A stretch of DNA of 30,896 bases. Source: a virus. This document shows positions 1-8,200 of the stretch, piece after piece. The position numbers and the translations under genes are program-made. Positions within the stretch are counted from its first letter, which is position 1. Each line of letters opens with the position of its first letter. The DNA lies in the IMG/VR virus record IMGVR_UViG_3300032116_000908, positions 1 through 30,896 of that record. One strand, written 5' to 3'. The notes under the pieces were generated by a model. It was not told where the DNA came from and did no database searches. It worked only from the letters and a program-made list of their open reading frames with translations.

Positions 1-459
1 TGTTTGGCTCAATCGCCAGTAAGTTATAGCATTGTACACATCTGGTAAATTGTTAGCATCAAACACTTTTCTATAGTGCCTGGCTGTGCTGACCTGATCC
101 TGCCATGTTCTGCAACCCGTAGATATCACAACGTCTCTATGTCTAAACATAGTCCACCAGTGATCAATCGAACTGGCAATCATCATGTCTGCTTCTAGTT
201 TGATAGTTTCGCGATAAGGCGAATTAAAAAACACTTGCCAGTCGTTTGCATACAAGTTATCGCGATCGATGTTCTCAATCACACGATAGTAATTGTACAA
301 GGGATCGTTGGCATGAGTCTTGTCCGTGATCAAGCAAACACTGGCATGAGGATTCCATTGTTTGATTGTTTTTGTCAATGTTCTAGCACAATCCAAGTAG
401 TCAACTTGGGGCGTGTTCAAGGCCATGATCACATAGCCTTGTTCTTCTATGGGTTTCAA
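1..459 (-). CDS. Glycosyltransferase-like protein, partial at the 3' end (TTG start)
   Basis: The reading frame is open from 459 to the left edge, giving 153 residues; the 3' end lies outside the window. An in-frame TAG directly precedes the TTG start, and AGGAG at 470-466 sits 6 nt before it, so TTG is preferred over the in-frame ATG at 426. The product starts MKPIEEQGYVIMALNT and carries IKLEADMMI, with E89-A90-D91 in the place of a GT-A DxD metal/nucleotide-sugar motif. Start, spacing and motifs match the upstream glycosyltransferase (GxxIxAxxT....YLD, then LDAD), so the two look like paralogues. The frame overlaps the upstream gene by 59 nt, suggesting coupled translation. Donor and acceptor cannot be read; glycan modification of host surface or virion is an inference. 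EAD instead of DxD could mean altered metal binding. Confidence 0.72.
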   Translation of the reverse strand, partial: MKPIEEQGYVIMALNTPQVDYLDCARTLTKTIKQWNPHASVCLITDKTHANDPLYNYYRVIENIDRDNLYANDWQVFFNSPYRETIKLEADMMIASSIDHWWTMFRHRDVVISTGCRTWQDQVSTARHYRKVFDANNLPDVYNAITYWRLSQT

Positions 460-1246
460 CTATTGCTCCTAAATCTCTTTTGCCCATGGCATGAAAGTCC
501 AGCCCAACAATTGAGACTGTTTTACATTTACCTTGTGCATCTTCATACTCAATATTCCAGAACGTTTCATTATCAAGCGTTAGTTTGTTTTCGGGTACTA
601 CACTGGGCATGCCCCAGGGTATGGCATCTACTTTTAGTGTCTGGCCACTCACAATACCCAATGCTATGCTTAGTGCATAGTCGTTTCTGTATGTGGGTTG
701 TGAGATGTGATAGAGATCTCTGTAGTGCTTCCAGTTCTCACGAATCATCTGCATGGCATCAAATATGTACTGTGAAGTGTTTGATCTGCGAAACATCATC
801 ACAGTAGCCCAGTACATGGGAAATTTATATGTACCAAAAGTGTTTAAAAATTCTTCTTCGGGCCTAGCAAGATTGTATGCTGATCTAAAGCACATGAAAT
901 CTTGTGGGCTGTCAAGCACCACTTTTAAATCTTCACTATTGATCACAAAGTCAGCATCCAACACTAGAGTTTGCTCCCAAGGTGACAAGTTGTAAGCATC
1001 TACTCGGTTGCTGTTATGCCAAGGTACATGATCTTGTATGTCACCAAACCAGCGTGAGTTTTCGCCCAACGGATCAGCATATATCACTTGATCAAACACA
1101 GTTTCGTTGCCGGCAGCAGGATTGTTTGTGACCACTGCTACAGGAATTTTTAAGAAATCTTTGACTCGTTCGGCACACCATGCTGCCATGTCCAAATAGC
1201 GTGTGTGTTTGGTGTCAAATGCAAAGATCAGTGCGCCAGTAGTCAT
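401..1246 (-). CDS. GT-A type glycosyltransferase
   Basis: This 281-aa protein has a Rossmann-like first strand (GALIFAFDT, residues 4-12), a second strand VAVVTNN (36-42), and QTLVLDADFVI with D97-A98-D99 as a DxD motif, which in GT-A enzymes binds the divalent metal and nucleotide sugar. Near the C-terminus FHAMGK recalls the His/Gly/Lys element that completes the metal site in GT8-like enzymes. No signal peptide or membrane segment is evident, so it is probably cytoplasmic. Its ATG overlaps the stop of the 101-aa gene (ATGA), and its last 19 codons overlap the next glycosyltransferase. Phage glycosyltransferases modify DNA, virion proteins or host surface glycans; nothing here chooses between these. 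The fold call is fairly secure, the substrate unknown. Confidence 0.78.
   Translation of the reverse strand: MTTGALIFAFDTKHTRYLDMAAWCAERVKDFLKIPVAVVTNNPAAGNETVFDQVIYADPLGENSRWFGDIQDHVPWHNSNRVDAYNLSPWEQTLVLDADFVINSEDLKVVLDSPQDFMCFRSAYNLARPEEEFLNTFGTYKFPMYWATVMMFRRSNTSQYIFDAMQMIRENWKHYRDLYHISQPTYRNDYALSIALGIVSGQTLKVDAIPWGMPSVVPENKLTLDNETFWNIEYEDAQGKCKTVSIVGLDFHAMGKRDLGAIVETHRRTRLCDHGLEHAPS
466..470 (-). promoter_or_regulatory. Shine-Dalgarno site AGGAG deciding a TTG start
   Basis: AGGAG lies inside the 3' end of the upstream glycosyltransferase gene, 6 nt before TTG at 459-457. It is among the strongest ribosome-binding sequences in the window, and it supports the non-ATG start because the next in-frame ATG (426) has no comparable site. 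Confidence 0.65.
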
Positions 1247-1548
1247 CGTTTGGTGCTAACTTCGTTGTGTTCCAACAGCCAAGCATTCATTTGCTCTTGC
1301 CAACGTTGCATGGCCAAGCCGCGCAGTTCTTCTGGACGTATTTGTACTGGAGTTTCATACAAGTCTAACAGAACTGCATCTCCTGGCGGCACAGTAGCCA
1401 AGAGGTTTAGGAGTTCAGGACCAGCACGCCACATGCCACCGTCGTGAGCAAATATCATCCGGGCTTCGTATTTTTCTCGGAGTATGCGCTTTGCAGCCAC
1501 ATGGTCAAATCGAGCACGGCTGTGCGAAATTAAATCGTCAGTGTTCAT
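1243..1548 (-). CDS. Conserved-looking small protein of unknown function (101 aa)
   Basis: The product is charged and mostly helical in appearance: an N-terminal stretch rich in Arg/Lys (SRARFDHVAAKRILREKYEA), a central GGMWRAGPELL segment, a hydrophobic strand AVLLDLYETPVQI, and a C-terminal helix RWQEQMNAWLLEH. I recognise no domain. No Shine-Dalgarno sequence precedes the ATG, and a sigma70-like -10 box ends 6 nt upstream, so the transcript may be nearly leaderless. It is the first gene after the terminator of the structural block and overlaps the following glycosyltransferase by 4 nt (ATGA), so it likely belongs to that small operon. Reading-frame integrity and tight coupling support a real gene. 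Confidence 0.8.
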   Translation of the reverse strand: MNTDDLISHSRARFDHVAAKRILREKYEARMIFAHDGGMWRAGPELLNLLATVPPGDAVLLDLYETPVQIRPEELRGLAMQRWQEQMNAWLLEHNEVSTKR

Positions 1549-1554
1549 GTTGCG

Positions 1555-1583
1555 ATTATATAGGATTTACAGGGAAAAGTAAA
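1555..1583 (-). promoter_or_regulatory. Candidate sigma70-type promoter for the 101-aa/glycosyltransferase operon
   Basis: Read on the minus strand, TTTACT (1583-1578, 4 of 6 to TTGACA) is followed after exactly 17 nt by TATAAT (1560-1555, a perfect -10). The ATG at 1548 is only 6 nt beyond the -10, so transcription would start at or beside the start codon. The -35 overlaps the last three bases of the terminator hairpin. An alternative reading is a degenerate late promoter, since CTATATAAT is AT-rich in the same way as TATAAATA. Confidence 0.5.
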
Positions 1584-1600
1584 GGGCCTTGTGGCCCTTT
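1581..1600 (-). terminator. Intrinsic terminator of the structural operon
   Basis: A perfect 8-bp inverted repeat (AAAGGGCC / GGCCCTTT) with a 4-nt loop begins 4 nt after the TAA of the 330-aa gene. On the minus strand it is followed by ACTTTT. On the plus strand the hairpin is followed by TT to make a T5 run, so it could also stop transcription entering from the left. Its place between two transcription units fits its role. Confidence 0.8.
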
Positions 1601-1604
1601 TTGA

Positions 1605-2597
1605 TTAAGCTACCGAGCTTGCTACAGTGGGTGTGCCCCACGAATTAGATAGATAAGTAGTTGCTGGTGGAACAAATCGGCAAAGCACTGTGGGTGCTGT
1701 GCCGTACGCTGAGAATGGCGAAGTAGTATCAGTACCACCTGAAATTTGAGTGTTTTGGCCGGCGCCAGTTCTGGCTGTGCTGACCCATGTTGTAACAAAT
1801 GTTATTGCGGTTGAGCCAGCATTTTTTGCAGCAGTAATTAAAACATAGTCGCCTGTGTAAACTGACAAGTCATCGTACAATTGAAATAAATTTGTGGCAG
1901 CAGCACCAGCAGTCAGTGCATACCAACCAATGCTTGACGACAAGATGTTTAGTGTTCCGCCTGTGCCGCCTTGTCTGCTGGTTCCTGTGTAAGAAGTGCC
2001 GCCTAGAGTTTTAGCAGCGGCAATACCAGTAAAACTGATTGTGCCGACTTTGCCTATAAATGTGTTCCAGTCTGCATCACTGTCTAATCCAGTGGATGAT
2101 TTGTTCATAGTAATGTAAATTCTGCCGCCTGCATTCCAAAAATATCTAGCTTGATCCGCAGATGGAAATGTAACAGTTTGTGTCCAAGTAATGCTCCATG
2201 CAGCATTGCCAGTGCCAGTTGTAGTAGTTTTGGCAGAAGCGCCAGTCCAGGTTGTACTTGTGCTGCCAACAGCCGCAGCATTGGCGCGATTGGTATTACA
2301 ATTAGTAATGTCCGTGGCCACAGCCGCCAACACACTAATAGTTTGCCCCGCGGTAGGAGCAGATCGAGAAGTAATAGTTGTGCCGGTTTGGCTGCCCATA
2401 GTAGCAAGTGTGTTGACCAAGCTGGCCCAGTTTGTAGCAGTTACAGTGCCGCCAGCACTCACTGTACTTAGAGCACTTTGTCCCCAGCCGCTGTCGGTTG
2501 AGCCTGTGCTCCAAATGTTATTGATGTTTGGTGATCCAGTGCTTACAAACCCGTTAAAGTCTGATGCTTGAATTAATCCACCGCTTGAATATGTCAT
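1605..2597 (-). CDS. Fibre-like or virion surface structural protein (330 aa)
   Basis: The protein is very rich in Ser, Thr, Ala and Gly, with few charged residues, as in beta-structured phage fibres and adhesins. Residues around ARYFWNAGGRIYI and the following TMNKSSTG form the most recognisable segment; similar 'ARYFFNAGG' segments occur in virion proteins of many phages of this type, from memory. No enzyme motif, signal peptide or membrane segment is seen. The ATG is 12 nt after the stop of the 593-aa fibre gene, with a weak GGA 8 nt upstream, so the two are probably co-transcribed from the late promoter at 4421-4428. It is the last gene before the terminator. A function in host recognition or decoration is inferred from composition and position only. 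Confidence 0.72.
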   Translation of the reverse strand: MTYSSGGLIQASDFNGFVSTGSPNINNIWSTGSTDSGWGQSALSTVSAGGTVTATNWASLVNTLATMGSQTGTTITSRSAPTAGQTISVLAAVATDITNCNTNRANAAAVGSTSTTWTGASAKTTTTGTGNAAWSITWTQTVTFPSADQARYFWNAGGRIYITMNKSSTGLDSDADWNTFIGKVGTISFTGIAAAKTLGGTSYTGTSRQGGTGGTLNILSSSIGWYALTAGAAATNLFQLYDDLSVYTGDYVLITAAKNAGSTAITFVTTWVSTARTGAGQNTQISGGTDTTSPFSAYGTAPTVLCRFVPPATTYLSNSWGTPTVASSVA

Positions 2598-2609
2598 TGT
2601 TTGTTCCGA

Positions 2610-4391
2610 TTACTTTATAGTCACAATTGCTTCTATTGTACCTGGACCAGGGGTGAGTTTGTCAACCAGTGCTCGTCCAATTACGTTGAATGCTGTGGCT
2701 TCACCTGGTTGAGCAGCTCTGGCCATGCCTGAGCCTGCTGATACCAATCTGTCACCTTTGCGCACTACTCCAATTACTTGCACCGGAACACGTCCAGTCA
2801 TTGCAACTGGTGGATGCGTGTCGTCTTCTCCGGCGCCGCCATTCATTAGGTAGGCTGCTCTTGTACTTATAACGCCAAACACATTTTCGCTTAAATCTTG
2901 TTGAGATCTTGTGATTTCAGCTGTACCGCCTAGTTCAACTACGGTACCAGGTGCCAGTTCTTCATCAGCTGCAAAACGTTCTGCAACGTCAGCATACAAG
3001 GCTGTGGTGGCTGTGGCAAACAATCGATTGAAATAACTAGCAGAGGATCCAATATTGCCCACAGCATTTGTGCCAGTGTGTTCGATACTTGGTGTGCTCA
3101 ATCCAGTGACAATTGCTCCGGTAGTGGCCAGCACCATGACATTCCCAATGCCGCCAATTGTAAATGCAATATTGCCGCCGGATGATGTAACATTGCCTTC
3201 TGAAGTACCGTTTTCAATTTTGGTAACACTAACAGCTGAACTCAATCCAGTAAGCTGACTACCGTTGCCCAAGAAAAATCCAGCACTGACGTTGCCTACA
3301 CCAGAAACTCTGCCTGATCCGAATAGTACGTTACCACCTGTAATATTACCTGTGCCAGAAACTATTCCAGAACCAAATAGCACGTTTCCACCAGTGATGT
3401 TGCCTGTGCCACTCACAATGCCAGATCCAAATAACACATTGCCGCCAGTTATATTACCAGTTGCGCTGACCAGACCAGCAGTTCTTATGTTACCACCTTG
3501 GACGTTTCCAGTTACTGTAGCAAGGCCAGCAGTAATAAGATTGCCGCCTGTAGCATTGCCGGTTGCTGACATTATTCCACCAGTTAAAAGATTGCCACCT
3601 GTAATATTCCCAGTAGTACTAACTGAGCCGCCGGCAGGTGGAATTACATTGCCAATAAAGTTTGGAGCAGTAATATTGCCAGTGGCACTAACTAATCCAG
3701 TAACAAAAACGCCTGTGCTAGCCACAGTTTCAACAACACTTCCAGCAACTGCTAACGTGATGTTGGCTGGGTTGCTGATGTTGCCGCTGCTGTTGCCAAT
3801 ATTCCAGACTGTAAAGCCTTTGTAAATTTTAGGAAATCCCAATCCAACGTATGCACTACTATTACCAGCTGGTGTAAAGTCAGCAACTTTACTAATAATA
3901 CCAACCAAGTCACCAGCAGCATACAATCCTGTGACAACATAACCTGTGGTACCATCGCCAATGGTAAGGGGTATAGCGCCAGATTGTCCTTCGATACTTG
4001 AATATGCTGGACCAACCACAATAAATGTGCTAGGAGCTACTGAACAAACTTTTAACTGCTGATTTGTGGTATCATACCACAAGTCTCCTTGTACAGCAGG
4101 GCTTGGTGCTGTAGATGATGATGTGGCACCGCTAATAACTTTCCAGGTTGTTCCTGAATAAACTTTCAATAGTGTATTGGTGCTGTCCCACCATAGTTGT
4201 CCAGTAAGCGGAGCAGCAGGTGCTGTTGTGTTAGCTGAATTTTCCAACAAGTGAATAAAATTGTCGTCTAGGAACTGTCCGTACCCAGCATAATTTTTGC
4301 CGATCAACGTCATCGAACTGGCAGTGTTTACAGTACCATCTGTTATGGTAGCAAACGTTGTGCCGTTTGTTAGATTAATTGTATATGCCAT
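2610..4391 (-). CDS. Tail fibre / appendage protein with Gly-Asn repeats (593 aa)
   Basis: The N-terminal part (about residues 1-140) contains two similar units, GQLWWDSTNTLLKVYSG and GDLWYDTTNQQLKVCS, a pattern I associate with fibre proteins of T4-like marine phages. The middle (about 234-375) holds eight repeats of about 17 residues built on SGTGNITGGNVLFGSG, expected to form a fibrous beta-stalk. The C-terminus has a charged globular domain starting near YADVAERF, followed by TGRVPVQVIGVVRKGD, which may be a trimerisation, chaperone or tip domain; its resemblance to autoproteolytic fibre tips is only loose. The gene has its own exact late promoter 29 nt upstream and an AAGG ribosome site at 4403-4400. 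Role: probably host attachment. The gene product is clearly structural; the specific fibre type is not determined. Confidence 0.8.
   Translation of the reverse strand: MAYTINLTNGTTFATITDGTVNTASSMTLIGKNYAGYGQFLDDNFIHLLENSANTTAPAAPLTGQLWWDSTNTLLKVYSGTTWKVISGATSSSTAPSPAVQGDLWYDTTNQQLKVCSVAPSTFIVVGPAYSSIEGQSGAIPLTIGDGTTGYVVTGLYAAGDLVGIISKVADFTPAGNSSAYVGLGFPKIYKGFTVWNIGNSSGNISNPANITLAVAGSVVETVASTGVFVTGLVSATGNITAPNFIGNVIPPAGGSVSTTGNITGGNLLTGGIMSATGNATGGNLITAGLATVTGNVQGGNIRTAGLVSATGNITGGNVLFGSGIVSGTGNITGGNVLFGSGIVSGTGNITGGNVLFGSGRVSGVGNVSAGFFLGNGSQLTGLSSAVSVTKIENGTSEGNVTSSGGNIAFTIGGIGNVMVLATTGAIVTGLSTPSIEHTGTNAVGNIGSSASYFNRLFATATTALYADVAERFAADEELAPGTVVELGGTAEITRSQQDLSENVFGVISTRAAYLMNGGAGEDDTHPPVAMTGRVPVQVIGVVRKGDRLVSAGSGMARAAQPGEATAFNVIGRALVDKLTPGPGTIEAIVTIK
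3268..3690 (-). repeat. Eight coding repeats (~51-54 nt) in the 593-aa fibre
   Basis: Eight consecutive units align as VSxTGNITGGNxLxxG. Two adjacent units are identical in protein (IVSGTGNITGGNVLFGSG), and the preceding one differs at only a few positions. Their DNA differs at many third codon positions, so the copies are not fresh duplications. The reverse strand of this stretch yields a proline-rich open frame that is an artefact of the repeats. Confidence 0.85.
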
Positions 4392-4420
4392 GTTGGTCGC
4401 CTTGTTCCTATATTTTTCTA

Positions 4421-4428
4421 TATTTATA
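4421..4428 (-). promoter_or_regulatory. T4-type late promoter TATAAATA for the fibre genes
   Basis: The minus strand carries an exact TATAAATA, the late-promoter element recognised in T4-type phages by the gp55-like sigma factor. It ends 29 nt before the ATG of the 593-aa fibre. The TAA stop of the 207-aa gene (4426-4424) lies inside the element. The leader has ACAAGGC as a probable ribosome site. Confidence 0.75.
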
Positions 4429-5047
4429 CAGCATTTATGTTGCTTAGTGTCTGTATACGTAGGGTGTAATCAATTTGAATTTGACGGTTCAAGCTCTTTT
4501 GCACTGGGTGGAAAATTACATGAGTAATCAGTCGCAAATCTGTTGAGCTGCCGTTCCAAGATTTAAGGCCTAGTTCATCAAACACATATTCGCCGTTAAA
4601 ATTGGTAGAATTGTCAAATGCTTGTTGTGTGGGCGGTTCGCCGTAGTCTAACAAACAGGTCACAAGAATATCTGTATAAACAGTACCTGCTGTGTGTATC
4701 ACAGTCATAAAGTTTGTGTCAGGATCGCTATCTGCAGCCGAGTTATCGTCAACAACTTTGGCGTAGGTTTCATTGTACAATCCGGCGTTTTGTCCCACAG
4801 TGTTTGGGGGCAAATATGTAATCACGCCTGTAGGGTCCACAGAGCTGCCGCCGTTTCCAAATGCCATAGAATAGATAATTCCCAAACTAGACCCGTTTGC
4901 GTCCAATCTATTGCTTAGGGCTTGTGCCATAGCAATTGATATATTTTCATAGTGAATTGCGTTTTTCTTATCTACCAACACTTCACCTGTGTTGGGATCG
5001 TGTATTTTAATAAAGCCTTCAATACGGGCCAATCCTGGTTCTATCAT
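4424..5047 (-). CDS. Putative baseplate or fibre-connector structural protein (207 aa)
   Basis: The protein begins MIEPGLARIEGF and has a short beta-hairpin segment IKIHDPNTGEVLVDKKNAIH at residues 13-32, then mixed beta segments ending in LNRQIQIDYTLRIQTLSNI. No catalytic motif, signal peptide or membrane helix is seen. Its start overlaps the stop of the 52-aa gene (ATGA), and the N-terminal hairpin resembles the C-terminus of that small protein. Placed between the giant wedge-region protein and a fibre, it could be an attachment or adaptor subunit, in the relative place where T4 has gp8-gp11, but I see no sequence likeness to those. The frame and coupling make it a secure gene; the function is inference from position. 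Confidence 0.72.
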   Translation of the reverse strand: MIEPGLARIEGFIKIHDPNTGEVLVDKKNAIHYENISIAMAQALSNRLDANGSSLGIIYSMAFGNGGSSVDPTGVITYLPPNTVGQNAGLYNETYAKVVDDNSAADSDPDTNFMTVIHTAGTVYTDILVTCLLDYGEPPTQQAFDNSTNFNGEYVFDELGLKSWNGSSTDLRLITHVIFHPVQKSLNRQIQIDYTLRIQTLSNINAV

Positions 5048-5202
5048 GCTCTGCCCTCCATATAAACTTCGCGAGTTTTTGGATCAAAAATACGCACATG
5101 AGCTTCGACGGAAAACGATCCTTGCTCGTTGGGACGTTTAGGCTGAGGTTGTTTTTTCTCAGAATTTGCAGTTACTGGCTGTTTTGGCATAGTAGTTGAC
5201 AT
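5044..5202 (-). CDS. Small protein between giant gene and 207-aa gene (52 aa)
   Basis: This short frame starts at ATG 5202, ends with TGA at 5046-5044, and fills the otherwise empty gap after the giant gene. An AAGGT site (5218-5214) precedes the ATG by 11 nt; the in-frame ATG at 5190 has no such site. The first half is Lys/Pro/Gln-rich and probably disordered. The second half, SVEAHVRIFDPKTREVYMEG, is a likely beta-hairpin that resembles residues 9-29 of the next protein (FIKIHDPNTGEVLVD). Its stop overlaps the next ATG (ATGA). Function unknown; a small linker or assembly factor of the baseplate/fibre region is possible. Confidence 0.7.
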   Translation of the reverse strand: MSTTMPKQPVTANSEKKQPQPKRPNEQGSFSVEAHVRIFDPKTREVYMEGRA

Positions 5203-5220
5203 GATCGTTTATTTACCTTG

Positions 5221-8200
5221 TTATAATCCACGTAAAAACCTTGCAGCATTTGTGTCAGTGATCTGTAGTGCTTCGCCGTTGCTAGGTGTTCCGTTACCCG
5301 GAGCATACCAAGTTACACCTCTACGCTGTAATATCACCACCTCAACACCTGCACCTGGAGCAGGCAAATCGTTGGCTGTAAGGAACTGTATTGCTAGTGG
5401 ATTGTAATCGGTTACTTGGTAGTAGTTGCTGGCCAAACTGGTGCCAGCAACACCTGTTCCTGACCCTGCCCCTGTAGCTGTAAATACCACGCCCGGCAAT
5501 GGATAAACATCGCTTGGCAGGCCAATAGCATGCCAGTTGGTGCTGCCAACACTAGCAATAGTGTAAGTTTGTCCTATCACAAACTGCCCAGCATAGTAAC
5601 CTACTCTAGCACGGTTGCCGCCGACATATACTTCAATACTGTTGACTTCAAAAGAACTGTCACTTAAATCAAATTCAATTGTAGGAGCGTAAAATATTGT
5701 GGTAGATCCATCACCCGTACTGGTATCGCTTACAATATAGTTTTGAAACTCTTGAGGTTGTCTGTTACCAAGACCCATGTCATACACTTCTGCATTGACT
5801 GAATGACTGGTAGCGGCTGTGCCAGCAGTACCTCGTTGTAACCCAGTGATTGAATTTGTAGACAAATTTCTTTCGCGATATAGTATGCGTTCACCATCGA
5901 TTGTAACTACACCAAAAATACCATCAGTCAAGTTGGGCTCACTAAGGGCTGCGACATTTGCGACGTAGATAATGTCTGCTACAGCTGACACTGCCTGAGC
6001 TACTGTAGTTGTTGTTGAGGCAGTGATACGGAACGTAGTTTGCACTCCACGCATGTCCTGGAACAATCTAAATGCCATAGCACCTGGCACAACACTCTCA
6101 GTAAATTCAGTTACTGCCAGCACTTGTGCCGAGCCAATAATACCACTGCCCAGTATCAAATATTGTCCTTGCACTGCATAATCCACGCCTGGATACAATC
6201 TATTGCCATCCAATGTAACCCATAATCTGTTGGCCAATATTCCTTCACGACCTAGATTAAAATCATTAGTTGGAATAGCCACGCCTATGCTGAAGTCAAA
6301 GCTGCCTGATGTGTCATTGGCTGCATCTGGAAAACTGTATCCAGTGCTGTCATATGGCTCAATCACTGTGAGGCCAGTAACCACCGGGCCTACAAATACC
6401 AAAGTTAACGGATCTTGTTGTGATGTATCATTCCAACTGGTAATTGCAATTTGATCGCCTAAATTAAGCAACGGAGTTATTAACAATCTGTTGGGCGATC
6501 CTATCACAACTGTGTATTGTGCAATGGTGCTAACTGATATTAAAATCTGTGCGCCATCAGCAGGTGGAGTAAAAAATACCACTTGTCGGCCTGGAGTATT
6601 ACTACCATCATAATTGGTCACATAATAATTACCTACAATAGCACCATAATTTTGTACTTGTAGGACATTGTCTACCCAAACTTGAATATCAGTGTAAGCA
6701 TTGATAGCAGATTGTGGATAGCCACCACCGCGCTGTGGCAATCCAAAACTGCTGCTGGTTCCGTCACCAGTCCATTCAATACCCTCAGGTGGTTGTAGGC
6801 GTTTGCCATTAACAGTGACCACTAGGTTGGCCACATTGGTTCCTTGCATGCTGTTGTCAAGATTGATACTGTTGGTCAATCTATCAGACTCAGTAGCGGT
6901 ACGATACTGTGTTACTGCTGTGCTCCAGCTGTATTGTGGATCTTCAACGCCCATGACAGTGATAGAAATTCCATCGCCTGGACCATATGGTGCTTCGGTA
7001 CCAATAAATCGAGTCCAATCAATCTCAGTGGTTCCAACAGAGATAGACGGATTTGATGTGCAGACCCATCTTGTGGCAGCATTGGTTGATCCTGATGTAA
7101 CAAGGGTGATTGCGCTAGGAATATCTAGAGAATCAACAAAATCTGTTGCTCTGGTCAATATCCAACCAATTGTGCTATTACCAACTCTAGTAACAGTATA
7201 GATACCATTAAACGTTGCACTTTGCGTGGTGTCATTGGTGTATATGCCAGTTTCATCCTTGACAAGTATGCGATCTCCTACCAATGGAATAACGCCGTCA
7301 ATTGTTAACGCAGTGTAATCATCAAATACGTTGTAATTTGTTAGTGTTGCCCCAACACCGTTTGTGCCATTGTTGTACACATAGCCATAAGTTCCAAATA
7401 ACGATGTTGTGGTTGCATATTTTACATTGGCCATTGGATATGGAAACCTAACTGTTGATTGCACAGTTGGAACAAATTCTATCCAATACAATGGATCATC
7501 TAATAAAATTCCCGGCGGCACTGATTGCAACGCTCGATAATACAATTGATTATCTTCAACAACAGTTTGTGCTGCATAAGAATTTTCGTAAGTCCAAGGC
7601 ACACTGTTAGCATAAGATGTCCAGGTGGCACCTGACACATTTGTACCATTTACAAACAATACCAGTTCATAAATTTCATTGGCATTTACAGGAATTACTA
7701 CAGAATTATTGACTTCTGTTCCGTTGTAATTTCCGCGGTACAACTGATTACCACCACCCATTTCGTAAGCAGTAACACTGATCACATCACCATTTGCAAT
7801 ACCACCGCCAGGAACGGCTGTTATAGTTTGGGCCTCCCAATCCACAACATAGTCTACGTCTGGTGTGAGATCACTATTTGTATTTTCATTAGAAACTTCA
7901 ATGTTTACCGGATTTTGCACCAATGTGCCCCAGTATAAGGCATTGCCGTCATAAACATAATTGAATGTGCCTATAGCAAAGCCATGTCCGTCACCTGTCC
8001 AGTCTGCACCTGGACGAGTATACACACGGAAATCTAGTGTGTCGTATTCAGATCCGTTGACCAATTCTTCTGGAGCATGTCCTTCGTATGGTCCAATAAA
8101 TTCGCCACCATCTACATTGATATCAGTTGGACGTAGTCCCAAAAACATATCAGTAAAGCTGCTGGCATAGGTAGCATCTATTGGTTCTGGCACGTCTGCA

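Noticed and set aside
1-426. ATG at 426 as the start of the left-edge glycosyltransferase
   Set aside because: The TTG at 459 has AGGAG 6 nt upstream, and its added residues align with the start of the paralogue.
235-807. Plus-strand open frame of 190 codons opposite the glycosyltransferases
   Set aside because: Its product has no recognisable domain, is Cys/His/Leu-rich in a non-protein-like way, and lies opposite two credible genes.
2105-2571. Several overlapping frames on both strands within the 330-aa gene
   Set aside because: Low-complexity Ser/Thr/Ala codons leave alternative frames open; none has a ribosome site or domain.
3268-3690. Spaced repeats that could suggest a CRISPR array
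   Set aside because: The repeats are imperfect, contiguous, in frame and coding; there are no unique spacers.
3265-3825. Proline-rich plus-strand open frame of 186 codons
   Set aside because: It is the reverse complement of the Gly/Asn repeats of the fibre gene; the periodic 'LPPVILPVP' pattern is an artefact of those repeats.
5210-5217. GGTAAATA before the 52-aa gene as a late promoter
   Set aside because: Only 6 of 8 bases match TATAAATA, and AAGGT within this stretch is better read as the ribosome site.
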